Shown: positions 42,686-49,936, counted from the first letter of the stretch. The stretch: DNA of 59,735 nucleotides from a virus (IMGVR_UViG_3300024999_000115:1-59735); one strand, 5' to 3'. Notes: a model not told the origin generated them from the sequence alone. A program made the numbers and translations.

Positions 42686-43273
42686 TTAGGAAATGAAATG
42701 ATTAAACAACATTGTTTCCCGGTTTAATTCCAGTTTTTCAGGAACTCCATCAACCATAACTGGCATTATTATGCCGTATGATTTAATTTCAGGGTCATTT
42801 GCTAAAACGGTAATTGCTTTACATGGGTCGATTATCGATAAAACTACCTGGCGTTTATTGAAAGGAAGCGCCATAGAAAGTTTCAATAGTGGTTCAGGAT
42901 TTAATCCTACTAAAGATTGTTTTTGAATTTTATCGTGATTAGGTATAACTGCTTTCCAGTTGGGATATTTCCAAGTTTCGTCAGTTGAAAAATTTACCGA
43001 GAAGAACTCAGCCGGACAATCAAACCCCTTTTCGGTAGGTGTTACCTCTTTGTTCCAGATTTTTAAAAATGCTGTTCTGTGAAGCAATTTACCTTTCAAT
43101 GATTTTAAAACTTCTTTTTCCTCGTCTGAAGCACCCAGGTCGTTGATATTGATAACTGCCAAAATGTGCGCATCACTGGCAATAATAAAATCTCCATCAA
43201 AAAGGATGTGTTTCATTACTATCCTTAAATCATCAAGCGCACAACAGTTGTGAATTTTTAAGTTGAATTTCAT
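42686..43273 (-). CDS. Sliding-clamp-like protein, short
   Basis: 195 residues. HILFDGDFIIASDAHILAVI, KYPNWKAVIP and a closing IIMPVMVD strand resemble features of DNA polymerase III beta (ASDGHRLA, YPDYRRVIP and the C-terminal MPM-like strand). It is about half the length of a bacterial beta clamp, as if only two of three folds remain. It would tether proteins to DNA or act as a clamp decoy. Family call is by eye. Confidence 0.55.
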   Translation of the reverse strand: MKFNLKIHNCCALDDLRIVMKHILFDGDFIIASDAHILAVININDLGASDEEKEVLKSLKGKLLHRTAFLKIWNKEVTPTEKGFDCPAEFFSVNFSTDETWKYPNWKAVIPNHDKIQKQSLVGLNPEPLLKLSMALPFNKRQVVLSIIDPCKAITVLANDPEIKSYGIIMPVMVDGVPEKLELNRETMLFNHFIS

Positions 43274-43317
43274 GTTGTTAAGTTTTTAAATGTAGTTTTG
43301 GCTTTGATGAAGCCTGA

Positions 43318-43476
43318 TTAATTTTGAATTTTCGTTTTTGTTTGCGTAGTAGAAAGCTGCTGGATTGCCTTTATTGATTCAGAAATAGCTTCGTCCTGAA
43401 CTTGCTTTACTAAATCTTCGAGGTACATTATTTTGTTTTGATAAAATAATACACACCATTCTTCAGGTGATTTCAT
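43318..43476 (-). CDS. Small helical protein (52 aa, MKxPEEW family)
   Basis: MKSPEEWCVLFYQNKIMYLE, then DLVKQVQDEAISESIKAIQQ. It begins like the gene at 31816-32013 (MKAPEEW), so the two appear to be distant copies. The ATG lies two bases after the preceding stop. Confidence 0.55.
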   Translation of the reverse strand: MKSPEEWCVLFYQNKIMYLEDLVKQVQDEAISESIKAIQQLSTTQTKTKIQN

Positions 43477-43478
43477 GG

Positions 43479-45575
43479 TTACTTTTTGTAAAATGCCTGA
43501 AACCTAATGACATCTGGATATTCAGGAGATTTCAGCAATCCATCCCCTTTACCTTGTAGTGCTTCTGCTCCACTTTCGTCGATTACTACTTTTGAATCTA
43601 CTTCTTTTGGAACCCTGAAACACAACTGAACAGGGAAGTTTACTTTCGCATCCCCGGTAATTACCTTTGTAGAGGCCCGTTGTGTGGCGGCAATAATTCT
43701 GAACCCCGATGAACGGCCTTTCTGAAGCAATATCTTCAAGTTTTCTTCCAGGCTTTTATCAACAGAAGTTACCTCACGTTTTGTTTTGGCAAGTCCGTTT
43801 TTATAGGCTCCAACTATTACATTCTGGTAGTTTTTCAGTTCGTTTCCACTTCTTGCCTGAGAAGTGGCATCGGCAAATTCATCGAAGATTACAAGCGTTT
43901 TTCGTGTCTGTCCCGATTTTGCCAGCTTGTTCATTTCCTCCACCAGCAAAGCCATTTCAAATTCAATTTCTTCAATGTCGTTGAATACCGAAATATTACC
44001 GTGTTTGGAATATCCTGAAAATTCAAACTTCGGGTCGAAAATCACAATATTTTCAACTCCGGCTAATATTGCGTATTCGATTGTAGAAATAATTGAAACA
44101 GATTTCCCGGAACCAGTGGCCCCACAAATAAGCATATGAGGTGTTGATTGATTGTTTAAATCCCAAACAACCGGACGCTGGAAGTTATCAAGCCCCAAAG
44201 GAATACGAAGCCCTGAAAGATATTTTTCATCCCAAAACAAATCAGCATCCCTTTTTCGTGCGCTTTCGACCGCCAAATATGATTTTCCTTCATAAACAAA
44301 AAGGTCTTTCATTATCCTGATACTTGAAACATCGAGCGCGTTCGCAATATCAAGTTTGTGCCTATGAAGTGTTGCCAGCGGGATTCCGGCTGTTACTTCA
44401 ATTAAAAACGTGGTACTTGAATAACCATTGAAAATATGCTGTACCTTAACGTTAATTCCAAATGTTCTTAAAACGTGTTCGATTTTTTCCTCATTGTTCA
44501 TGTCTTTATTGCTTAGGTCGTATTGGATAAATTCCGATGCGTGTTTTCTAAATTTCTTAATTACCGATGGGCTAATTGCTGATAACGATGAATCTTTTAC
44601 CTTACGAAGCCGGTTTTTAATCAGTTCTTTTTTGTTTTCAGGAACGTTGATAAAATCATCAACTTCGGCAATCATGGTTTGCGCCCAAAACTCATGTATT
44701 TCTGCTGTGTCCGTTAGGTTGTCACTTTCGTTAATCAGGTAGATGTAATCCGGGTTACTTACTGCTTCAATAACCCTTTTCGTGGGTTCATAAAGCATGG
44801 CTTCATATAACCTTCTGACATCTTCGTTTAGTTCGATTTTAGAACAAGAAAGCTGTGGTGTTTTGTCCCTGTTTTGTGAAAACTTGTTTTCGATAAACCA
44901 GACTTCATCGACTTTTTCTCCGGTTGCTGTTTCGTAGCCCAAAACATAAGTTATTGCCTGTTTTCCAGATGAAAACGCAAGTTCTTTTTCATCTGTAAAT
45001 GACCGTTTTGATTTATGATCGACGATCACGAGTTTGCCTTCACTGGTTCTCCCAATTAAGTCAATTCTCATGTGAAAAGGAAGCGGAATATCAACGCCGT
45101 TTACATTAAGCCATTCATCGAGATAAAGTTCAATCGAAACTATTTCGACAATATCCGAAGTGTAAACAGAAATTTCAGATAGAAAATTCAACAATAACAT
45201 CGAAGTTGTTTTGCAAGCAACACTTATTGATTCTTCAACCGTGGGCGTTGTTTTCTGTAACTTCCACGTATTTGCCGGAACTTCCTCTATAACCTGGAAT
45301 GCTCTTGTTTCAAGTGCTGCAATATCAAGCGTAATGCCATCTTTAAGGCATTCAAAATACAACTGAAGTGCCGCGTGATATGCCTGTCCCGCGATTGTGG
45401 TGGCCGACATTTTCCCCGGCATACAATAAACGTATCTCATTTCAAATTCCTTCTCGTTGCGGCAAAAGGACATTATTTTTGAGTACGAAAGGCTGTCAAT
45501 GATGTAATTACTGAGTAATTCTTCAATCTGGTCGCGGCCTTGATCCCTGAATTTATGGTAAGGTTTCTGGTACAT
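43479..45575 (-). CDS. RecB-like nuclease fused to an FtsK-like DNA motor
   Basis: 698 residues. The N-terminal half is a PD-(D/E)XK nuclease of the RecB/Cas4 type: GQAYH (Gly63, His67), Glu149, Asp172 in RIDLIG, DHK (186-188) and Gln206 in KQAITYVLGY. The C-terminal half is an FtsK/SpoIIIE-type translocase: an alpha/beta lead near 364-440, Walker A GATGSGKS (485-492), Walker B LVIFDEFAD (561-569), and the late motif FRIIAATQRAS. It could degrade or resect DNA ends while tracking along them. The neighbouring gene encodes an annealing-type protein, so a recombination or replication role is likely. Confidence 0.8.
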   Translation of the reverse strand: MYQKPYHKFRDQGRDQIEELLSNYIIDSLSYSKIMSFCRNEKEFEMRYVYCMPGKMSATTIAGQAYHAALQLYFECLKDGITLDIAALETRAFQVIEEVPANTWKLQKTTPTVEESISVACKTTSMLLLNFLSEISVYTSDIVEIVSIELYLDEWLNVNGVDIPLPFHMRIDLIGRTSEGKLVIVDHKSKRSFTDEKELAFSSGKQAITYVLGYETATGEKVDEVWFIENKFSQNRDKTPQLSCSKIELNEDVRRLYEAMLYEPTKRVIEAVSNPDYIYLINESDNLTDTAEIHEFWAQTMIAEVDDFINVPENKKELIKNRLRKVKDSSLSAISPSVIKKFRKHASEFIQYDLSNKDMNNEEKIEHVLRTFGINVKVQHIFNGYSSTTFLIEVTAGIPLATLHRHKLDIANALDVSSIRIMKDLFVYEGKSYLAVESARKRDADLFWDEKYLSGLRIPLGLDNFQRPVVWDLNNQSTPHMLICGATGSGKSVSIISTIEYAILAGVENIVIFDPKFEFSGYSKHGNISVFNDIEEIEFEMALLVEEMNKLAKSGQTRKTLVIFDEFADATSQARSGNELKNYQNVIVGAYKNGLAKTKREVTSVDKSLEENLKILLQKGRSSGFRIIAATQRASTKVITGDAKVNFPVQLCFRVPKEVDSKVVIDESGAEALQGKGDGLLKSPEYPDVIRFQAFYKK

Positions 45576-45576
45576 A

Positions 45577-46566
45577 TTACATAAGTGTTGGAGATTGATT
45601 ATTGCCTCTTAAATTCTCTTTCTTTTGTTCTGTTTCAGATACTTTAACCGAAGAAACTCCGGCAATTATCAGGTCAAATCCTTTTTCCTTTGCCAGCGAA
45701 AACAGCTTTTTCCCTTCAACGGCCTGTGGAATGATTCCCTGGTCGTTAATAAAGAATCCCCTTGCTTCATCTTCAGTTCTGAATTTAAGAGGCTGAAATT
45801 GTTGTTCTGGTTTTTGTTCTCCTTTTTTAACATTCTTTCTGAACGCCGTTTCAATATCGGTGTCGCCGTCTTTAATTGCGGTTCCTATTCCGATTAAAAC
45901 CACTAAATCATCAGAAGTAAGGTGATCAATCGATGCTTTTCCTACTGCTCCGATTATTTCGGCCTCAGTCAATGAATAGGTGTCTTTTAGACCGTCAATT
46001 ACCTGTTTCCTTCTTGCAAGAAGTTTTGTTTTGTCGGAAACATCTCCGGTTATCTTTGCCTTTGCTTCGCCGTAAACCTTGTCAACAATAGCTTTTGGAA
46101 TTACAGAAAGAACAGCGTTACGAAGTGCAATTGAATTACCGGCATTCCCTGTTACGGTAATCATATCGTCATTCATCCTGCCGTTTTTTGTCATAATCGA
46201 CCTTTTCACTTCTACTTTAATTGCAAGGTTGTTTTCAAGGTCAAAACAAACCGCCTGACTTGTTATCTGTCTTGCATCAATACCAACTACTTTTGCTTCA
46301 ATTCTGAGGTTCCCCCAATTCTGAGCAAGTATTTTAGCAAGGTGAACCGATGGTCCAGTTATTGCTTTTCCGGCTCTCGGAACGGCATAAGTACAAGTTG
46401 CTGCCGTTTCTTTATCCATTGTCACTATTGCAATTGAATTGTCAATCGCTCTTTTAATATTCCTCGGATATGCTTTGGCTGTGCTGATTTGAATGTCAAT
46501 TGCAGCCCTGTCTTGTTGGTAAATTACTTCTGCACCAACTTCTTCAATTTTTACTAAATCTTCCAT
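45577..46566 (-). CDS. Phage recombination (annealing-type) protein
   Basis: 329 residues. The central block YAVPRAGKAITGPSVHLAKI, NWGNLRIEAKVVGIDARQIT and MITVTGNAGNSIALRNAVLS resembles a widespread phage family that sits beside exonuclease genes in a RecT/Bet-like role. No Walker motif. It ends one base before the nuclease-FtsK gene, as expected for an exonuclease/annealing pair. Exact family name not certain. Confidence 0.6.
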   Translation of the reverse strand: MEDLVKIEEVGAEVIYQQDRAAIDIQISTAKAYPRNIKRAIDNSIAIVTMDKETAATCTYAVPRAGKAITGPSVHLAKILAQNWGNLRIEAKVVGIDARQITSQAVCFDLENNLAIKVEVKRSIMTKNGRMNDDMITVTGNAGNSIALRNAVLSVIPKAIVDKVYGEAKAKITGDVSDKTKLLARRKQVIDGLKDTYSLTEAEIIGAVGKASIDHLTSDDLVVLIGIGTAIKDGDTDIETAFRKNVKKGEQKPEQQFQPLKFRTEDEARGFFINDQGIIPQAVEGKKLFSLAKEKGFDLIIAGVSSVKVSETEQKKENLRGNNQSPTLM

Positions 46567-46597
46567 GATTTTTTTTATTTGTTGTTAAGTATTAGAA

Positions 46598-46795
46598 TTA
46601 TAAATTGTATTCTGATGTGTATTCTCCACAATCAAGGCAGATGTATAATTCTGCCAGCGTATTACTGTCTATGTAGTCAAACATTATATCGGTGCTTCCA
46701 CAATGCTGACATTTGGATTGTTCGGCATTGCTAACGTGGTTAGAATAGCTATCTGACGGGTCTGCTGATGTTGAATAAATCATATCATCGGTCAT
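46598..46795 (-). CDS. Small zinc-ribbon protein
   Basis: 65 residues with CQHCGS and CLDCGE knuckles, 17 residues between them. An acidic, Ser-rich N-terminus precedes them. Overlaps the HTH gene upstream by 4 bases. Possible regulator or adaptor. Confidence 0.6.
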   Translation of the reverse strand: MTDDMIYSTSADPSDSYSNHVSNAEQSKCQHCGSTDIMFDYIDSNTLAELYICLDCGEYTSEYNL

Positions 46796-47016
46796 TTCAT
46801 GTGTTTAAATACCGTCAACCGGCTTATTTTACCACTCCCGTTTACCTCAATCAATCCCTGTTCAATCCGCTTATTCAGCGTTGGTCGAGAAATACTAAGC
46901 CTTTTTGCTGCTTCTGATTTCGACATTTCGGCAGGGGTATCTACAAGAATCTCAAATGACTTCCTGATTTCATCCCTGATAATTGAAGCAAACTGTTCAA
47001 TTTCCTGTGGTTTCAT
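46792..47016 (-). CDS. HTH protein (excisionase/helix-turn-helix 17 type)
   Basis: 74 residues. The motif SKSEAAKRLSISRPTLNKRI followed by GLIEVNGSGKISR is a MerR-like/DNA-binding excisionase fold. It could direct excision together with the integrase, or act as a transcription factor. Confidence 0.65.
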   Translation of the reverse strand: MKPQEIEQFASIIRDEIRKSFEILVDTPAEMSKSEAAKRLSISRPTLNKRIEQGLIEVNGSGKISRLTVFKHMK

Positions 47017-47135
47017 AACATCAAAATTGAATAGACAATTATTGTCCCGATTAAAACCACAAATCCAATCATCGAGTTAAATAGACTGTCCTCGTTCTGC
47101 TGTGGGCGTTTGCCCTGCGATAAATTAGTTGTCAT
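47013..47135 (-). CDS. Small membrane protein (40 aa)
   Basis: MTTNLSQGKRPQQNEDSLFN, then SMIGFVVLIGTIIVYSILML. One C-terminal membrane helix. Its stop overlaps the HTH start as ATGA, and its start overlaps the methyltransferase end by 11 bases, so it fits the operon spacing. Confidence 0.5.
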   Translation of the reverse strand: MTTNLSQGKRPQQNEDSLFNSMIGFVVLIGTIIVYSILML

Positions 47136-48057
47136 AAGTATTTTGTTTAAAATGTTCGATTGATTTGAAAATTTGATATACTACCTGTGGAACTATTGCG
47201 TTTCCAAAGGCTTTTATGCTTTCGTTTCTCCACTTAGGAAAGGTAATTCCGTCCAATCGGTTGGAAAACCCATCATTTCCGCTACAAATTGGGGATTGAG
47301 TTGGGAATTGCTCGAAGTTTGAACCCCTATAAAGTTCGCTAATTGCCCTTGATGCGCTCTTTCTCCTGTTGCAATCTTGTCTTTCATTTTCTGAATATCG
47401 TTCGTCCCCTTGTAGTCTCTTGTTGCAGGTGTCGGTAACAGCTTCACTAAGCGAGCCAATCCCACACTCCCGTCCGTTCCGTTCTGGTTTATTTTCCGTG
47501 GCAATCCGGCAGTCTGTTTGAATGTGTCGTTCTTCCCTATTATCGCTCCGGTTGTTGCATCGCTTGTTACCGGAGTAGGCCACAAACCAAACTCGTTCTC
47601 GTCTGTGAGGGGCGTTGACGCTGCAAGCTGGAAGTAAAAACGGGATTGTTTCGTAGCCTTCAGCTTCCATTTCAGCTTGCACTTCGTCGAATACCAGTCC
47701 ATCGTTCCAATTAATAATGCCGGAAACGTTTTCGCCAACAATCCAGGTCGGTTGAATCTCTCGAATTGCTCTAAGCATTTCCGGCCAGAGGTGGCGTTCA
47801 TCCTCTTTGCCAAGTCGTTTTCCGGCTTGTGAGTATGGCTGACATGGAAATCCTCCCGTAAGGATGTCAATGTTTCCTCTGTGAATAGTGAAGTCTGTTT
47901 GTGTAATATCTCCATAACTTATAGCATTTGGCCAATAATAATTCAGTACTTTTTGCCCGAATGGGTTCCACTCACAATGAAAAATATTATTCCACCCCAT
48001 CCACTCGGCTGCTAAGTCAAATCCTCCAATACCGGAGAATAAACTACCATGATTCAT
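47125..48057 (-). CDS. DNA cytosine-5 methyltransferase
   Basis: 310 residues with the C5-methyltransferase motifs in order: I GSLFSGIGGFDL, IV GGFPCQPYS (catalytic Cys72), VI ENVSG, VIII RRERVW, X KAFGNAIVPQVVYQIF. It probably marks phage DNA against restriction. No cognate restriction enzyme is visible. The stretch between VIII and X (about residues 160-270) is Asn/Arg/Ser-rich and is read in a second frame by another open frame, so its composition is unusual. Confidence 0.9.
   Translation of the reverse strand: MNHGSLFSGIGGFDLAAEWMGWNNIFHCEWNPFGQKVLNYYWPNAISYGDITQTDFTIHRGNIDILTGGFPCQPYSQAGKRLGKEDERHLWPEMLRAIREIQPTWIVGENVSGIINWNDGLVFDEVQAEMEAEGYETIPFLLPACSVNAPHRRERVWFVAYSGNKRCNNRSDNREERHIQTDCRIATENKPERNGRECGIGSLSEAVTDTCNKRLQGDERYSENERQDCNRRKSASRAISELYRGSNFEQFPTQSPICSGNDGFSNRLDGITFPKWRNESIKAFGNAIVPQVVYQIFKSIEHFKQNTYDN
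47214..47915 (-). CDS. Overlapping +1 frame inside the methyltransferase gene (233 aa)
   Basis: ATG 47915, stop 47214, wholly within the methyltransferase gene, same strand, +1 frame. It reads like a natural protein: MEILHKQTSLFTEETLTSLR at the start, LWPTPVTSDATTG, LLPTPATRDYKGTND and LNPQFVAEMMGFPTDWTELP near the end. The last pattern is known from phage methylase-associated proteins. I recall the same second frame being annotated with methyltransferases of this type in Bacteroidota. Dual coding is likely; function unknown. Confidence 0.6.
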   Translation of the reverse strand: MEILHKQTSLFTEETLTSLREDFHVSHTHKPENDLAKRMNATSGRKCLEQFERFNRPGLLAKTFPALLIGTMDWYSTKCKLKWKLKATKQSRFYFQLAASTPLTDENEFGLWPTPVTSDATTGAIIGKNDTFKQTAGLPRKINQNGTDGSVGLARLVKLLPTPATRDYKGTNDIQKMKDKIATGERAHQGQLANFIGVQTSSNSQLNPQFVAEMMGFPTDWTELPFLSGETKA

Positions 48058-48082
48058 ATCTTAATTTTTGTGTGTTTGCTTT

Positions 48083-48141
48083 GAAAAAAGGGCGGGTATA
48101 ATGCAATGAATGTGCGCACTAAGTTTGTGGAATCCCGCCCT
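48083..48141 (-). terminator. Terminator after the RNA gene block
   Basis: AGGGCGGG (48089-48096) pairs with CCCGCCCT (48134-48141). On the minus strand the stem is followed by TTTTTTC. The 37-base loop contains GTGCGCAC. It ends the tRNA/tmRNA unit just before the methyltransferase ATG (48057). Confidence 0.75.
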
Positions 48142-48186
48142 GAACCAAAAAATAAACCTGAACCTAAACCCAATATAGATTGAAAG

Positions 48187-48204
48187 ACCAGTTCAATAAC
48201 TGGT
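48187..48204 (-). other. Hairpin after the tRNA-like element
   Basis: ACCAGTT (48187-48193), loop CAAT, AACTGGT (48198-48204): a perfect 7-bp stem 8 bases beyond the tRNA-like 3' end. Possibly a processing signal or weak terminator. Confidence 0.5.
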
Positions 48205-48211
48205 AATTCGT

Positions 48212-48292
48212 GAAGCGGGTAGGATTTGAACCTACGCACGTAAAACCATTTTATTGGATGAACTACCAATTGTCCATTATATAAACCGCTTC
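48212..48292 (-). tRNA. tRNA-like element, anticodon not resolvable
   Basis: Acceptor GAAGCGG (48292-48286) pairs fully with CCGCTTC (48218-48212), discriminator A. The T arm GTAGG-TTCAAAT-CCTAC is perfect. The 50-base middle does not fold normally: GGAC-AATTGGTA-GTTC looks like a D arm but leaves no U33-bearing 7-base anticodon loop, while ATTGG-TAGTTCAT-CCAAT gives an 8-base loop and no D arm. CCA is not encoded. It may be a divergent tRNA, a tRNA mimic or a decayed gene. Confidence 0.5.
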
Positions 48293-48299
48293 AGTTTGC

Positions 48300-48426
48300 C
48301 CCGTATCGTGGGGCCGACGGCTTACGCTGCAAGTCTTACCTGCGGTGTAAACATTGAAATTGATTTGCCTTTTATGGCTGAACTTCTCCGCTACCCTACC
48401 TCTGCCTGTCAAAACCAAACACCCCC
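48300..48426 (-). ncRNA. ssrA: tmRNA coding piece (5' half, with tag)
   Basis: Mature 5' end GGGGGTG (48426-48420), then TTTGGTTTTGACAGG, the tmRNA 5' signature (GGGGxUG...GGnUUcGACAG). A resume codon GGC (48369-48367) opens a 15-codon tag GKSISMFTPQVRLAA ending in TAA (48324-48322); -LAA is the usual proteolysis-tag ending. A hairpin GGCCCC-ACGATAC-GGGGC follows the stop. The 5' heptamer pairs with the acceptor CACCTCC located upstream on the same strand, not downstream, so the gene is apparently permuted. The exact 3' limit of this piece is unknown. Confidence 0.75.
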
Positions 48427-48734
48427 GAATTATAAACCTTGCACACTAACCACCGTGGGTTACATAGTTGATTCAGTAGGTTTATAAACAACCGTACTAA
48501 CGCGACGGGTTAGCGACAACCGGCGATTGTTTCTTTAAAAGCAACACTCTCCTTTGTTCCTATTGCACACCCCGCCCCGAAATGCTGTTTCCGTCCCCTG
48601 TCAGTGGGTATCTCTATTAATCTGTCCTGACTGTCAAGCGTTCGCCGTTCCGCTTTGCTACTTCGGTCGTTTTTTAAGTGAACAAAAATTGCAATATCAA
48701 CAAGTGTTGCTTTCCCTTCCTTCCTTTGTGGATG

Positions 48735-48830
48735 TGGAGGTGGCGGGGATCGAACCCGCGTCCAAACAGTTTCAAATAGTTTCAACGAAATTCGTGGTAT
48801 GAAAGCAGTCCCCAGCCGTCATACCGTTTT
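48735..48830 (-). ncRNA. ssrA: tmRNA acceptor piece (3' half)
   Basis: Reads CTGTTTGGAC, T arm GCGGG-TTCGATC-CCCGC (48759-48743), then CACCTCC and discriminator A (48742-48735). The GGAC-T-arm layout is the tmRNA 3' end. CACCTCC pairs with GGGGGTG at 48426-48420 over seven positions, one G.U. CCA is not encoded. A 7-bp hairpin GGTATGA/TCATACC (48796-48825) lies near its 5' side. 308 bases (48734-48427) separate the two pieces and would be the intervening segment; I see no gene there. Confidence 0.75.
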
Positions 48831-48935
48831 TCTGTTCCCCGTCTGTGTTCTTCACAATCGTTATGAATCCTTTTCACTTCGATTGCCGCAACTGCCTTTA
48901 TGTATTTAATTGTACAATGCGCGAGAAACTCTTGA

Positions 48936-48981
48936 ACCCGGTGCAAGATTCGGACTTGCGATACTTCTGTTATTACCGGGC
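48936..48981 (-). ncRNA. Mini tRNA-like hairpin (acceptor plus T arm)
   Basis: GCCCGGT (48981-48975), 15 bases, perfect T arm GCAAG-TCCGAAT-CTTGC (48959-48943), ACCGGGT (48942-48936). The 7-bp outer stem contains one G.U pair. There is no room for D and anticodon arms. The T loop has C in place of the second T. It could be a tRNA-mimicking processing signal, an acceptor mini-helix, or a decayed tRNA. Confidence 0.4.
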
Positions 48982-48997
48982 TAACCAATCAATTCAA

Positions 48998-49660
48998 TCA
49001 AGCGATGGAATACCTCATGTGATACAATCTTCTCATCTCGTTAATTAATTCATCGAATGTCTTGATGTAACCCATGTCACAGGCAAATGCAAGTTTCTTT
49101 TGTACTTCAACCAATTGTTTCAACTGGTCTTGTGACGCTTTGTTTCTTATGCCGGATTCGTGATTGTTAAACACAATCCAGTTTAAGCCTTTTGCTAATT
49201 GAGGATAATTTATGTCCCTGAATCTTTGAACCGCAGAGGTAAGCCCGTTGTAATTGTCGCCGGCTTCGTGTCGGTATTCAATTAACTGGTCGGCAACAAA
49301 TTTAATAACCTGTAATTCAAACCTCGGATTTAACCACATTGCAAACTTGATAAACAGGTAAGGATGATACCAAACTACATCTGCTGTTTTTCCGTTTTTT
49401 GTGTTACGACCTTTGATTATTGTAACTGCCTGAATTTCACCATTGGGAGAAAAATCCCTTTGGCTTTCTATTTCGGATTGCAGTTCATCAATAAATTCCT
49501 GTGTTTGTGATAGCTTTGCAAAATCCTTAATACGTTTTTCTGATTTATTGGCCGAGTTCCATGCTTCCATTAAAGCAGTTGCATTGAACATACCGTCTTG
49601 TGTCCTCTGAATAACATCAAAGCGGCCCATTTTGCGAATCATGTTCACATTAGTTTTCAT
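48998..49660 (-). CDS. KilA-N domain protein
   Basis: 220 residues. The KilA-N domain: TQDGMFNATALMEAWNSANK, IKDFAKLSQTQEFIDELQSE, TADVVWYHPYLFIKFAMWLN, FELQVIKFVADQLIEYRHEA. It is a DNA-binding module of phage antirepressors and regulators. The C-terminal third (GLNWIVFNNHESGIRNKAS) is the extension often fused to it. Lies just left of the early promoter, opposite the repressor gene, so a lytic-switch role is likely. Confidence 0.8.
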   Translation of the reverse strand: MKTNVNMIRKMGRFDVIQRTQDGMFNATALMEAWNSANKSEKRIKDFAKLSQTQEFIDELQSEIESQRDFSPNGEIQAVTIIKGRNTKNGKTADVVWYHPYLFIKFAMWLNPRFELQVIKFVADQLIEYRHEAGDNYNGLTSAVQRFRDINYPQLAKGLNWIVFNNHESGIRNKASQDQLKQLVEVQKKLAFACDMGYIKTFDELINEMRRLYHMRYSIA

Positions 49661-49672
49661 TCTGTATTTGCT

Positions 49673-49864
49673 TTAAGCGGTTCTAATAACTTCAAGGGTT
49701 GAATTTTCTTTGTTTTTTTTCTGTGTAAATCGAGACTTTGAAATGGTCTGTAACCTCTGGATAGTGGCGTTTACAGTCGTGTACTGCGTTAAAGAGAAGA
49801 TTGCTTTTTCAAAAACCGGAAGGCTTTTTAATGTAGGCGCAACGCCTATTTGATTTTTTTTCAT
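49673..49864 (-). CDS. Small DNA-binding-like protein
   Basis: 63 residues: LKSLPVFEKAIFSLTQYTTV, NATIQRLQTISKSRFTQKKN. It fits a small family common in Bacteroidota phages (a conserved Phe/Leu lead, then NS/NA-x-R helix and basic Thr-rich tail). First gene of the leftward early transcript. Confidence 0.6.
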   Translation of the reverse strand: MKKNQIGVAPTLKSLPVFEKAIFSLTQYTTVNATIQRLQTISKSRFTQKKNKENSTLEVIRTA

Positions 49865-49936
49865 ACTTTTGTTTGTTTGTTTGCTTTATATTTCGTAAAC
49901 TTTGTTCTGATAATTGATGTACAATGAATGTTTATA

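Noticed and set aside
48735-48830. tmRNA end as an attB/attP remnant only
   Set aside because: A matching tmRNA 5' piece with tag and complementary acceptor strand lies 308 bases away, which a mere att remnant would not have; it stays as an alternative explanation.
48054-49048. Several short frames on both strands in the RNA block
   Set aside because: They run through the T arms, tmRNA pieces and the terminator and have no protein-like composition.
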